Shown: piece by piece, positions 23,908 through 31,396 of the stretch | Layout of the letters: every line of letters begins with the position of its first letter | Numbering within the stretch: the stretch's first letter is position 1 | Source: a virus | Length of the DNA: 45,041 bases | Reading direction: 5' to 3' (one strand) | IMG/VR virus record: IMGVR_UViG_3300032893_000096 | Coordinates: 1 to 45,041 of that record | The notes under the pieces: generated by a model | The model's input: the letters and a program-made list of their open reading frames with translations, nothing else | Told to the model about the DNA's origin: nothing | Database searches by the model: none | Position numbers and translations under genes: made by a program

Positions 23908-25598
23908 TGCCAAATTTAATAGACGCCAATGGGTTGCAGGTAAACACGCGACAAGAATTGGTGGACTTCTTTACCGCTGCTTGGCAGAGAATCTACGGCT
24001 CCGATGTTAACTTGGCATCGAACACGCCTGATGGTCAGTGGATGAATCTCAATATCCAAGTGATTTTGGATACGCAAGACCTTCTCGTACAAATCTACAA
24101 CATGTTTGACCCTGATAACGCAATCGGCGTTATCCTAGACCAGCGCGTTGCAATCAACGGTATTCAGCGCCAAGCCGGTACTTACACAGTCACAAATGTT
24201 ACGATTACAAACTCCCAGTCCGTAAACCTCTACGGTCTAGACCAATCCGACCAAGCCGTTTACACGGTTGCTGATAACGCGGGAAACAACTGGTTCTTGC
24301 AAGCAACGGTCTTAGGACTATCTCCCGGTAGCCATGCCTTAAGTTTCCGCGCGGCAACACCTGGCGCTACGCTAACGGTTCCGAATACGATTAACGTCCC
24401 AGTAACGATTGTTCTTGGTGTTGATACAATCAATAACCCTACAACCTATACAACGCTTGGAACGAATGAAGAGACTGACGCGGCGCTTAAAGTTCGCCGT
24501 CAAAAATCAGTCTCCCTTGCAAGTCAAGGTTACTTAAAAGGTCTGCTTGCGGCGCTTGAAAATATCCCTGGCGTAACGTCGGCTTTTGTTTACGAAAACC
24601 TCACCAATGTGACAAATGGCGACGGTGTACCAGGGCACTCTATTTGGGTTATCGTATCGGGTACCGGGGCCCCGGCTGACATCGCGCAAGCAATCTACAC
24701 TAAACGGAATGCTGGTTGCGGGATGTACGGACAGACAAGCTATACAGTTATTCAAGTTAACGGGAGCCCGTTTACTGTATTTTGGGATACTGTTTTGGCT
24801 CAAAATGCCTTTATTGCTTTCACGGCGACTTCAATCAACGGCATCAACCAACCAAACATTGCAGCTATCAGAAGTGGGATTATTACTACTTACGTCCCTG
24901 GCGTAAACGAAGAGGTAAACATCAATGCACTTTCTACCGCTGTCCAAAGCATTGATTCAAATACTTTGGTTACAAACGCGGGATTTAGCTTAGGTACGTT
25001 GCAAGTAGCGACTTTATCCGGTGTATCGGCAAGCGGTGCATTTCAAGTTCAATGGAACGGCAACACTTCGGCTTCGATTAACTGGAATGATTCTATCTCG
25101 ACAATTCAATCAAAGGTACAGGCAATAACCGGACTTTCTGGCGCTCTTGTCACTGGTAGTATTGCGAGCCAAACTCTAAGCTTTAACCTTGCAGGTGTAG
25201 GAGTAAGCGGCGTAGTTGCTCTAATTACAATCGTAAACAACACGCTACAAACTTCGGCTCCTGCTCCGGTTACTTTCTCATTCAATGAGAACTACACCAA
25301 TACGTTGTCTCCAACTGCAAAAAGAAACCAACTTGTATTTACATCGGCGAACATCATTATTTTGCCAATGATTCTCTCGCCCTCAGCGAGCGCAGTACCG
25401 GCTAGTAGCGCGATTCAATTTGTTGGACTTGGAGGCTATGGAACTTACGTCTATTCGTTCCAGACAAACAATTCGGGTGGGACTATCGACCCGTCGACGG
25501 GTGCTTACATGGCGGGGACGACGGCGAGCGTAACCGATACGCTAAAAGTTACAGACGCATTTGGTAATACTGCAACGGCGACAGTACAGGTAATTTGA
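23907..25598 (+). CDS. Baseplate J-like wedge protein with two accessory beta domains
   Basis: 563 aa. The N-terminal two thirds fit baseplate J/gp6 proteins: NTPDGQWMNLNIQVILDTQD, LDQRVAINGIQRQAGTYTV, ETDAALKVRRQKSVSLASQG and LAALENIPGVTSAFVYEN. An inserted module at about residues 370-455 (WNGNTSASINWNDSISTIQS ... TGLSGALVTGSI) recurs in the DUF2612-like protein two genes downstream. The final 80 residues are an Ig-like domain (NSGGTIDPSTGAY) shared with the tail terminator-like protein. Confidence 0.82.
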   Translation: MPNLIDANGLQVNTRQELVDFFTAAWQRIYGSDVNLASNTPDGQWMNLNIQVILDTQDLLVQIYNMFDPDNAIGVILDQRVAINGIQRQAGTYTVTNVTITNSQSVNLYGLDQSDQAVYTVADNAGNNWFLQATVLGLSPGSHALSFRAATPGATLTVPNTINVPVTIVLGVDTINNPTTYTTLGTNEETDAALKVRRQKSVSLASQGYLKGLLAALENIPGVTSAFVYENLTNVTNGDGVPGHSIWVIVSGTGAPADIAQAIYTKRNAGCGMYGQTSYTVIQVNGSPFTVFWDTVLAQNAFIAFTATSINGINQPNIAAIRSGIITTYVPGVNEEVNINALSTAVQSIDSNTLVTNAGFSLGTLQVATLSGVSASGAFQVQWNGNTSASINWNDSISTIQSKVQAITGLSGALVTGSIASQTLSFNLAGVGVSGVVALITIVNNTLQTSAPAPVTFSFNENYTNTLSPTAKRNQLVFTSANIIILPMILSPSASAVPASSAIQFVGLGGYGTYVYSFQTNNSGGTIDPSTGAYMAGTTASVTDTLKVTDAFGNTATATVQVI

Positions 25599-26365
25599 TG
25601 TTAGGGATTTCGATTAAGAAAACTATAGGGCTTGGAGACGCGTTGCAGTTTAGCAGTGTGCCCGAGAACTACTACCAAGAAACTGGCAATAAATTGTTCG
25701 ATGTCTCTGAGCCCTGGTTCTTTGACCACAACCCTTATGTCGTTCGCGAGCCGCGACAGGCAGTCGAGAAGACGATTGAAATGTGGAACTTCAGCCCTCA
25801 ACAGTGGCCATGGCCCAAGCCAAACCGTCAGCATGGCGTCTACTTAAGCCAAGCTGAAATTTTTGCGTCCGTGTTTGGTGTGAAGTATCCACGGTTAAAT
25901 CGTCCCAGGCTTTACAGGTTTGAGCAGTACAATTACGAAGACCGCAAGTTAATCCTTCTGCACATTGACGGCAAGAGCCACGGTATCATGCCGCGGCACG
26001 TCGTAGACCACATTCTCGAAAAGTATGGACCTACTGGCCGTCTTGCTCAGATCGGGACGAATAATGCCAACGTAGGTATCAAAGGTATCCCACATTTAGA
26101 AACCAAAACTTACTGGGATTTAGCGGAAACAATCAGTAAAGCCGCGATGTTCATTGGCGTTGATTCTGGTCCTTCATGGATTGCAGCTTGCTACCCGGAC
26201 GTTATCGTAAAGAAGGTTCGCACTAAACCGTCACACGACGTTTTAAAGACATGGGTTCCTCTGGCGTATGATAACGTGCATTCTCACTGGGACGACAGAT
26301 GCCAGCAAATTTTCAACACGTCCGAACACGACATCGGCTTTACGTCGTCGTATAGGAAAATCTAA
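25598..26365 (+). CDS. Glycosyltransferase-like protein (GT9/heptosyltransferase-like)
   Basis: 255 aa, ATG 25598 overlapping the previous stop by 1 nt; in-frame TTG 25595 is one codon earlier. The C-terminal half looks like a GT-B family 9 domain: RKLILLHIDGKSHG, GRLAQIGTNNANVGIKGIPH, TYWDLAETISKAAMFIGVDS, then GPSWIAACYPDV; the (D)SGP..IA element matches the nucleotide-sugar motif of heptosyltransferases. The N-terminus (GLGDALQFSS) also fits. It sits between two baseplate genes, so it may glycosylate baseplate/fibre proteins or modify host surface sugars (inference). Confidence 0.65.
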   Translation: MLGISIKKTIGLGDALQFSSVPENYYQETGNKLFDVSEPWFFDHNPYVVREPRQAVEKTIEMWNFSPQQWPWPKPNRQHGVYLSQAEIFASVFGVKYPRLNRPRLYRFEQYNYEDRKLILLHIDGKSHGIMPRHVVDHILEKYGPTGRLAQIGTNNANVGIKGIPHLETKTYWDLAETISKAAMFIGVDSGPSWIAACYPDVIVKKVRTKPSHDVLKTWVPLAYDNVHSHWDDRCQQIFNTSEHDIGFTSSYRKI

Positions 26366-27295
26366 GTGACAACTACAGAACTCATCAACTACTACGCTGA
26401 CCTTCTCGTGTTGCAGTATCGCAGTAAGCCAAAAGCTTATGCGACGATTCAGACACTCGCGACGCCAGTCGTTATGCCGCAAGTTACCGTCCAGCAGATT
26501 GATTTTAGTTCTGACCCAAACGGCGGTGCGGTTACTCTGCTTTACGGTGTTTCGCCTATTGTAATCAACTGGAATGATACGACACCAACGATTCAAGCCG
26601 CGTTTCAAGCAGTTAGCGGGTTAGGTGCGGTAACGGTTTCTGGCTCAGTTTCATCTCGAACTTTAGTAGCTACGTTTACCAGCGTCACACCGCCAGCTGC
26701 TATCTTAATGGTAAGCACTAATACTCTGGCTTCAATCAGTGGTCCGGTTACTGTATCCGTAACTGAAATTGACGATACATTACCAATTGCTGTTCAAAAT
26801 GCATTTAACGTAATCGGCCCAAAGACTGTCGTCGGTGCTCAGCTAGACGTAATCGGAAAGTACGCAGGCGTTTCCAGAACAAACATGGGGTTTACCACAC
26901 AGATTACCCTGAACGACCACGATTTCATGTCGCTCATACAGCTGGCAATTATTCAGAATAGCGCCGGTAGTTCGCTTTTTGAAATCGTGAATTTACTTAA
27001 CCAATTTTTTCCGAATGAAATTTTCGTGTTCGACCACAAGAACATGACTATGGACTACTATGTTTCGTCCTCTGTAGGCTCCCAAGACCTGCTTCAGGTT
27101 TTCATTACAGAAGGACTTCTACCGCGCCCCATGGCAGTCCGAATCCGGATTGTTATATACTTTCCGGATGTAAGTATTTTCTTCGGGTTTAGAAGCTACA
27201 ACGCTCCGGCGTTCAAGGGCACGCCCTTCAACTACTACAACAACTATAACCAAACTTGGAAGTGGCTTTCTTATAAAGATGCGATTATTATATAG
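26366..27295 (+). CDS. Baseplate/tail protein (DUF2612-like) with inserted beta module
   Basis: 309 aa, GTG start directly after the previous TAA. N-terminal LINYYADLLVLQYRSKPKAYATI and the central VGAQLDVIGKYAGVSRTNMG are typical of DUF2612 baseplate proteins. Between them (about residues 45-135) lies a module with SPIVINWNDTTPTIQAAFQA and SGLGAVTVSGSVSSRTL, paralogous to that in the J-like protein. The C-terminus is aromatic-rich (APAFKGTPFNYYNNYNQTW). It links baseplate and fibre. Confidence 0.75.
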   Translation: MTTTELINYYADLLVLQYRSKPKAYATIQTLATPVVMPQVTVQQIDFSSDPNGGAVTLLYGVSPIVINWNDTTPTIQAAFQAVSGLGAVTVSGSVSSRTLVATFTSVTPPAAILMVSTNTLASISGPVTVSVTEIDDTLPIAVQNAFNVIGPKTVVGAQLDVIGKYAGVSRTNMGFTTQITLNDHDFMSLIQLAIIQNSAGSSLFEIVNLLNQFFPNEIFVFDHKNMTMDYYVSSSVGSQDLLQVFITEGLLPRPMAVRIRIVIYFPDVSIFFGFRSYNAPAFKGTPFNYYNNYNQTWKWLSYKDAIII

Positions 27296-27316
27296 GTACT
27301 AAATCAGAGGTAATCA

Positions 27317-27907
27317 ATGGCGAAAATAACTCGCGCAGTACAAAAGCTTTTTGCGTCAACGGCTGGCGCGCAACAGATATCCCAATTTGGCTCGCTCGCA
27401 AACAGCACGCCAATGTTTACAACAGACCCCGTTACGATTCAGGGACTCTCTGAATTTTTAAACGGATGGTTTGATGCAATCCTTGGTGACAGCAATCCAG
27501 CCATTGAAGACATGAACGCGCTATTTTTTCTCGCGTTCTATCAAATTGCTTACGGGTTTCAACAAGGTATCGCGGAATGGGATTCTGGAACGACATATTA
27601 TATCGGCAGTATTGTTCAAGATGGTTCAGGGGTGACATATCTATCAACCGCTGATAACAACTTAAATAATGCAGTTAATACGGCTAATTGGTTTCCGATT
27701 GGCACCGTTGGTGCTTTAAACCAAGTAGTTGGCAATGTAACATTGCAAGCAGGACTCAGGATCACCACGCCGTCACCGATAACTGTTGCGGCAGCATCTA
27801 CGATGAGTGTTCCAAGTACGACTTTAGTGATAGTTCCAGAATCGGTAACAGTGCCGTCTGGTGCAACTTTAACCGTCGCCCCGGGCGGCACAGTGAGGGT
27901 AGTGTAA
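27317..27907 (+). CDS. Tail fibre N-terminal-type protein
   Basis: 196 aa, SD AGAGG. Residues 1-110 match the baseplate-attachment domain of many myovirus fibres: KLFASTAGAQQISQFGSLAN, MNALFFLAFYQIAYGFQQGI, AEWDSGTTYYIGSIV and NTANWFPIG. The last 60 residues are a low-complexity beta-repeat (ITVAAASTMSVPSTTLVIVP), perhaps a short stem. A second fibre protein follows and overlaps by 1 nt, so the two probably form a hetero-oligomeric fibre. Confidence 0.75.
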   Translation: MAKITRAVQKLFASTAGAQQISQFGSLANSTPMFTTDPVTIQGLSEFLNGWFDAILGDSNPAIEDMNALFFLAFYQIAYGFQQGIAEWDSGTTYYIGSIVQDGSGVTYLSTADNNLNNAVNTANWFPIGTVGALNQVVGNVTLQAGLRITTPSPITVAAASTMSVPSTTLVIVPESVTVPSGATLTVAPGGTVRVV

Positions 27908-28431
27908 TGGCAGAATTAGAAGGCGATAACATTGCGAATAGTGCGGGCACAGGCGCTCCGAATTTTCCTAATGGTATAAAACTTTCAGGTGGTTCGAGCG
28001 CAATCAGTGGATTCATTGATTGGACGACCTGGACACCTGTATTTACTTTTGCTGCGAATGCTCCAACACCTATAACTACACTGTATTATGCGCAATATAT
28101 GCAGCTGAATAAAATTGTTTTTGTTCGTGTAGCTGCTCTCTTAGGTACCCGAGTCTTTACTCTTAGTAACGACGCGCTCAATATGACCTTACCTATAGTA
28201 GCTGATACGACTGAATTGAATATCTTTACTGCCGGAGGAGTTTGGAGAAATTCCGCAGATAATAAAGATTGGCCTATCGGTATGAATTTTTCTTTTAATA
28301 CAGTAACACCGGCTATCGCCTCAATCCGAGGAGCTGGGGGAACTTCAGCGGCGAATATTACTAACAACACTGCTTCAAACACGAACGACAATGAAGCATA
28401 TTTCATCAATTTCAATTATAAAGCGATGTGA
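27907..28431 (+). CDS. Distal tail fibre / receptor-binding candidate
   Basis: 174 aa from ATG 27907 (earlier in-frame codons overlap the fibre gene and are rejected). It begins MAELEGDNIANSAGTGAPNF and PNGIKLSGGSSAISGFIDW, a typical fibre tip start, then a beta-rich domain. Base composition is slightly more AT-rich than its neighbours, common for receptor-binding genes. Probably the variable host-recognition protein. Confidence 0.6.
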   Translation: MAELEGDNIANSAGTGAPNFPNGIKLSGGSSAISGFIDWTTWTPVFTFAANAPTPITTLYYAQYMQLNKIVFVRVAALLGTRVFTLSNDALNMTLPIVADTTELNIFTAGGVWRNSADNKDWPIGMNFSFNTVTPAIASIRGAGGTSAANITNNTASNTNDNEAYFINFNYKAM

Positions 28432-28742
28432 TGGCGGAGTGGCTTGAAATTATTTTTAAGGTCGGCGGCGTGGTAGCACTTCTCGCGGTAACGGTTTACG
28501 TCTCGCGAACAAGTGCCGCCACTTTGAAAAACAAAGTGCTGCCAGAACTTGAAGAGATTCGCATTACGCTCGCTGCAATCAAGCTTCACATAAGCGGCGT
28601 CCTAGAACTCAAAAAGCGAGTCGACGAAGACCACGATAAGCTTGTTGTTTTAGGCGAAAAGCACGACGGGTTACAAAAAGGCGTTAGTACAATCCGAAAG
28701 GATTTTAAAGAACACGTTACGCTCTACCACACCAAATCATAA
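28431..28742 (+). CDS. Membrane-anchored coiled-coil protein (holin-associated/XhlA-like)
   Basis: 103 aa from ATG 28431 (in-frame GTG 28428 is one codon earlier). One membrane segment at about residues 5-24 (IIFKVGGVVALLAVTVYVS), then a charged coiled coil (ELEEIRITLAAIKLHISGVL, LKKRVDEDHDKLVVLGEKHD). This architecture resembles i-spanins or XhlA-type proteins of lysis modules. It is the first gene of the lysis-type group. Confidence 0.55.
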   Translation: MAEWLEIIFKVGGVVALLAVTVYVSRTSAATLKNKVLPELEEIRITLAAIKLHISGVLELKKRVDEDHDKLVVLGEKHDGLQKGVSTIRKDFKEHVTLYHTKS

Positions 28743-28753
28743 AGGGGTTTACG

Positions 28754-29128
28754 ATGAGTATGGAAAACCTGAAAAAAGTTGTGGGCTTTGGCTTATCTGT
28801 AGGCGAAGCGATTGTCGCGGCATCGGGACAGCCGACTGTTATTGCAAAAGCGGCAATCATGCTACACTTAGTAGAAGACGTACCGGCACTGCTTGGTGTC
28901 GACTATGCCGCGCTTAAAAGCGAAATCTCGCAGTTAACGCCTGCAGAACTCGACGAGCTAAACCAGTACATCGACGATAACTTCTCGCTGCCCGGCGATG
29001 TTGCTAAAGAACAAGCAATTGAGACGGCTGTTTCAGTTGTGATTGATTTAGCTAAAGTTGCCGAAAAAGCTGCCGAAATGTGGAAAGCAAAAGAGGCTCC
29101 CGCACCGGCTGCCGCTCCCGCTTCTTGA
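28754..29128 (+). CDS. Hypothetical protein of lysis region
   Basis: 124 aa, SD AAAGGGG. Helical: GFGLSVGEAIVAASGQPTVI, then LTPAELDELNQYIDDNFSLP and a C-terminal Ala/Pro-rich tail (KAKEAPAPAAAPAS). No transmembrane span is certain; residues 10-35 are amphipathic. Found between lysis-type genes, just before a structured RNA candidate that starts at its stop codon. Confidence 0.6.
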   Translation: MSMENLKKVVGFGLSVGEAIVAASGQPTVIAKAAIMLHLVEDVPALLGVDYAALKSEISQLTPAELDELNQYIDDNFSLPGDVAKEQAIETAVSVVIDLAKVAEKAAEMWKAKEAPAPAAAPAS

Positions 29129-29229
29129 AAACGTAATGGGGTGTCAGGACCGCGCTGCCTAGACAGGTAAAACGAACTTAGCGCCGCGGTGAGTTCCATC
29201 GCGAAAAAGTCGCCCCAAACGTTTTTCAA
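29125..29229 (+). ncRNA. Candidate structured RNA between lysis-region genes
   Basis: A closed, multi-stem fold is visible. The outer stem is TTGAAAACGT (29125-29134) with ACGTTTTTCAA (29219-29229), one bulged T, extended by TGGGGTG (29137-29143) with CGCCCCA (29211-29217). Inside, ACCGCG (29149-29154) pairs with CGCGGT (29185-29190), or alternatively GCGCT with AGCGC, around a small hairpin GCCT-AGAC-AGGT. The element ends directly before the SD (AAAGGAG) of the next gene. It could be a regulatory leader or a small RNA. No known family recognised. Confidence 0.45.
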
Positions 29230-29241
29230 AGGAGTGCCTTC

Positions 29242-29496
29242 ATGTCGGTATTTTTTCAAATCCTGATGCTCTTAGTTCAACTGTTCCCTGAAGCCCTAAA
29301 AGCAATCAAGGCTTGGCAAGACTATCACGGTCAACAACTTACGGCCGCTAATCGCGCGCGTCTTGCTGCAGACGTGAAGACGGCAGTTCAAGCGGCGGTC
29401 ACCAACAAGAATACCGCGGGACTCGAAGCTGTAATTAAGAGCCTAGGTAAGCCGGAAATCACTGCGGCTAACCCAGACCCTAAAAGCCCGTCCTAG
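29242..29496 (+). CDS. Small amphipathic protein of lysis region
   Basis: 84 aa, strong SD (AAAGGAG). The N-terminus MSVFFQILMLLVQLFPEALK could be a membrane helix or amphipathic anchor; the rest is helical and polar (NRARLAADVKTAVQAAVTNK). It could be a holin-like or accessory lysis protein. Its start is immediately downstream of the structured RNA candidate, so RNA folding could affect its translation. Confidence 0.55.
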   Translation: MSVFFQILMLLVQLFPEALKAIKAWQDYHGQQLTAANRARLAADVKTAVQAAVTNKNTAGLEAVIKSLGKPEITAANPDPKSPS

Positions 29497-29517
29497 CTTT
29501 TAAAGGAGACAGGGAAA

Positions 29518-29787
29518 ATGCGGTGGGTCGTACTTGTTTATTTTATGAACATCTTAGCTGGGTGTCAAACCTTGCAACCAGCACCTAAGCAGCAGTATCC
29601 TATAAGCCAAATTTGGGCGGGAAAAATATACGTTGGCGACTCAAAGCGCCAGGGCGTCGCGCAATCGCTGCTAAGCCCAGTCGTTAGCTGCACGAGTGTC
29701 GATTTTGATAGGATGGTATGCATGAGTTTAGAGGACTACACGGCACTAATGCAATACTTTATTCAGTCGGCGTGCGTGAACCAATGA
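29518..29787 (+). CDS. Small lipoprotein, possible o-spanin
   Basis: 89 aa, SD AAAGGAGA. Signal peptide MRWVVLVYFMNILAGCQTLQ with lipobox LAGC (Cys16). The mature part has a pair of later cysteines (VVSCTSVDFDRMVCMSL). It overlaps the M15 peptidase gene by 4 nt. Small outer-membrane lipoproteins next to an endolysin are often o-spanins (Rz1-like), although proline content is modest. Role inferred from context. Confidence 0.6.
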   Translation: MRWVVLVYFMNILAGCQTLQPAPKQQYPISQIWAGKIYVGDSKRQGVAQSLLSPVVSCTSVDFDRMVCMSLEDYTALMQYFIQSACVNQ

Positions 29788-30161
29788 TTAGCCGCGCTGA
29801 AATTCTCATGGGTCGCGACGAGAAATACCCTCTCAGCCCCGAGAACCTTGAGAACCTTGAGAACCTTTTAACGGCGCTAAACCTGTTCCGGCAGGAGTAT
29901 GGCAAGCCGATGTTTGTTTCGAGCGGCTACCGCCCCGGACCTTTCAACGTGCTCGCGGGCGGCGCCTCCGATTCGCCCCACCTCTCTTGCGAGGCTTGCG
30001 ACTTTCACGACCGCGACGGCGAGCTAAAGAAGTGGGTTTTAGAACACCCGCTCGTGCTTGTTGAGTGCAAGCTTTACATGGAGAACCCAGTAAATACGCC
30101 GACTTGGTGTCACCTGCAAACGCGCCCAGTTCCCTCCGGGCGGCGAATCTTTAGCCCCTAA
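29784..30161 (+). CDS. M15-family peptidase, probable endolysin
   Basis: 125 aa from ATG 29784 (4-nt overlap; in-frame upstream codons lie in the lipoprotein gene). Motifs of M15 zinc peptidases: SSGYRPGPFN (47-55), SPHLSCEACD giving H66 and D73 as SxH(x6)D, and TWCH with H110 (WxH). The usual Gly in SxHxxGxAxD is Cys69. It would cut peptide bonds in peptidoglycan at lysis, and is exported only if holins allow. Three tandem GAGAACCTT copies encode its ENLENLENL helix. Confidence 0.8.
   Translation: MISRAEILMGRDEKYPLSPENLENLENLLTALNLFRQEYGKPMFVSSGYRPGPFNVLAGGASDSPHLSCEACDFHDRDGELKKWVLEHPLVLVECKLYMENPVNTPTWCHLQTRPVPSGRRIFSP
29841..29867 (+). repeat. Three perfect tandem copies of GAGAACCTT
   Basis: GAGAACCTT at 29841-29849, 29850-29858 and 29859-29867, in frame in the peptidase gene, coding three ENL units. 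Three perfect 9-bp copies suggest a recent slippage duplication. Confidence 0.85.
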
Positions 30162-30179
30162 AAGAAGGCCTTCTTTTAG
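30158..30179. terminator. Perfect 22-bp palindrome, bidirectional terminator candidate
   Basis: CTAAAAGAAGG (30158-30168) and CCTTCTTTTAG (30169-30179) are perfect reverse complements. It lies at the end of the forward late operon and the reverse operon, starting within the peptidase stop codon region. In either direction an A-rich 5' arm and T-rich 3' arm are present, consistent with a bidirectional terminator; with no unpaired spacer, a few central bases would form the loop. Confidence 0.6.
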
Positions 30180-30182
30180 TCC

Positions 30183-30323
30183 CTAATCGTCTTCGTCGTC
30201 TTCTTTGACTTCGCCGTTGCACGCGATGCATAAATATTCACTGCGTGCATACGGTGCGTACCCTAGTAAAACCCCGCACTGTTCGCATTTGATTGGGCAA
30301 AAATAATTAAACAAACCGCTCAC
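30183..30323 (-). CDS. Small zinc-ribbon protein (46 aa)
   Basis: GTG start at 30323, reverse strand. Residues include FCPIKCEQCGVLLG and LCIACNGE: two CxxC pairs (C13/C16, C32/C35), a compact zinc ribbon, followed by an acidic tail KEDDEDD. It overlaps the upstream gene by 4 nt. A weak SD lowers certainty. Possibly binds nucleic acid or a protein partner. Confidence 0.5.
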   Translation of the reverse strand: MSGLFNYFCPIKCEQCGVLLGYAPYARSEYLCIACNGEVKEDDEDD

Positions 30324-30508
30324 TTAGAACCCCATTTCTCGTCTATAAACTTCTTGGCGTCTTTGATGCTCAAGAAAATTCTTTGACTCACTGGCGACCA
30401 TAACTCACGATCTTTTCTAATTAAAATCATAAAGATAGCGGTTCCTCCGGGATTGAATTGCTTGCTTATCATCCAACGTCGCCCCCACTTATTGTAGAAG
30501 GTGTCCAT
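30320..30508 (-). CDS. Hypothetical protein
   Basis: 62 aa, ATG at 30508 overlapping the upstream stop (TAATG), with GGAGG about 10 nt before. An earlier GTG at 30526 has no SD. Sequence MDTFYNKWGRRWMISKQFNP then beta/helix (LSIKDAKKFIDEKWGSK), like a small DUF-type protein with a final helix. No domain recognised. Confidence 0.55.
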   Translation of the reverse strand: MDTFYNKWGRRWMISKQFNPGGTAIFMILIRKDRELWSPVSQRIFLSIKDAKKFIDEKWGSK

Positions 30509-30870
30509 TATTCGCAAGCCTCCCACAGACCGAATTTCGCCATAAAACCGTTAGTTAGCTTCTCTTCTTTGAAACCGCGATAGTGGACCTTTAGTTCTCC
30601 CACCAACCCTTTGTCTTTGAAGTCCGCCTTGTGGGTCTTGAGCGCGCCGCGCGCAACGATTTCGCCGTTGAGTATGCTGACCGTCTCAAAGAGATGGTCG
30701 TCAAGTTTGCCAATAATTTCGAGCTTAACCAGCGACGCCGGGATGCATTCGTTCGGGTTAATCGGCACCACGCCGTTGTCCTCATAAGCCGCTTGGATGT
30801 AAGGACTGTCGTACTCCATTGCCTGAGCCACTTGAACCGTAAGAGCCAGAACTAATAGTAAGTATTTCAT
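30508..30870 (-). CDS. Secreted/periplasmic small protein
   Basis: 120 aa from ATG 30870, SD AAGGAG, preferred over an upstream in-frame start at 30891 because it puts the Sec signal MKYLLLVLALTVQVAQAMEY at the N-terminus (cleavage likely after AQA). The mature domain has two cysteines (NECIPAS near its start and EACE at the end) and a beta-rich middle. It is co-directional with the two lipoproteins on either side, suggesting an envelope-directed operon. Function unknown. Confidence 0.6.
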   Translation of the reverse strand: MKYLLLVLALTVQVAQAMEYDSPYIQAAYEDNGVVPINPNECIPASLVKLEIIGKLDDHLFETVSILNGEIVARGALKTHKADFKDKGLVGELKVHYRGFKEEKLTNGFMAKFGLWEACE

Positions 30871-30874
30871 GTGA

Positions 30875-31393
30875 TTACTCCTTGTCGACATAAACAGTTG
30901 AAAGTAGGTTACTCATATTGCTGTAAGCTAGGGAGCCGTCCACAGTGCTCAAGCCCCAAGCCTCGTTGCTGTCTTTTGCGCTTGCGGTCCATACCACGCC
31001 GGTAGAAAAGTGCAAGCCCTTGAGCGCGCCGCTATCCCAGAGGGCAAACAATTCGTCGCGGGTCGCTAGTCTTTTACCAGCCGGAACTTTCTCCATAGCG
31101 TCCGCCCAGTTGACTGGGGTGGCGACATAGGTCACACCGTTCGGCAACTCAACAGAGGGCAACGTAGAGGTCGTAGGAGCCCCTACAACGACTACCTTAT
31201 CGTCCACAGGTTCAGCGGTAGGCGAAGGTGTTGGTGTGGCAAAAGGCGCGTTTATAAACGCTTTTGCGGCAATTGCTTTCTCGTTGATTTTGGCCTTAAC
31301 TGCTGGCGTCTTGCGCTTAATGTTCTCGGAGTCGCGCGCTTGCTCTTCGCGCCCGCAAGCCACCAATAACATTAGAAGAATTAAGTATCGCAT
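30875..31393 (-). CDS. Lipoprotein with DUF1566/Lcl-like domain
   Basis: 172 aa, GAGGAG SD. Signal peptide with lipobox LVAC (Cys13), a Pro/Thr linker (ATPTPSPTAEP), then a C-terminal domain with WADAMEKVPAGKRLATRDEL, FALWDSG, WTASAKDSNEAWG and DGS. This is the pattern of DUF1566/Lcl-type (C-type-lectin-like) modules in surface lipoproteins. A surface protein produced by a phage suggests lysogenic-type conversion or blocking of rival phages (inference). Confidence 0.6.
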   Translation of the reverse strand: MRYLILLMLLVACGREEQARDSENIKRKTPAVKAKINEKAIAAKAFINAPFATPTPSPTAEPVDDKVVVVGAPTTSTLPSVELPNGVTYVATPVNWADAMEKVPAGKRLATRDELFALWDSGALKGLHFSTGVVWTASAKDSNEAWGLSTVDGSLAYSNMSNLLSTVYVDKE

Positions 31394-31396
31394 AAG

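Noticed and set aside
29125-29229. Hammerhead or HDV-like ribozyme at the structured element
   Set aside because: A CGAAAAAGTC-like stretch is present, but the CUGANGA core of hammerheads is absent and I could not form the double pseudoknot of HDV-type ribozymes.
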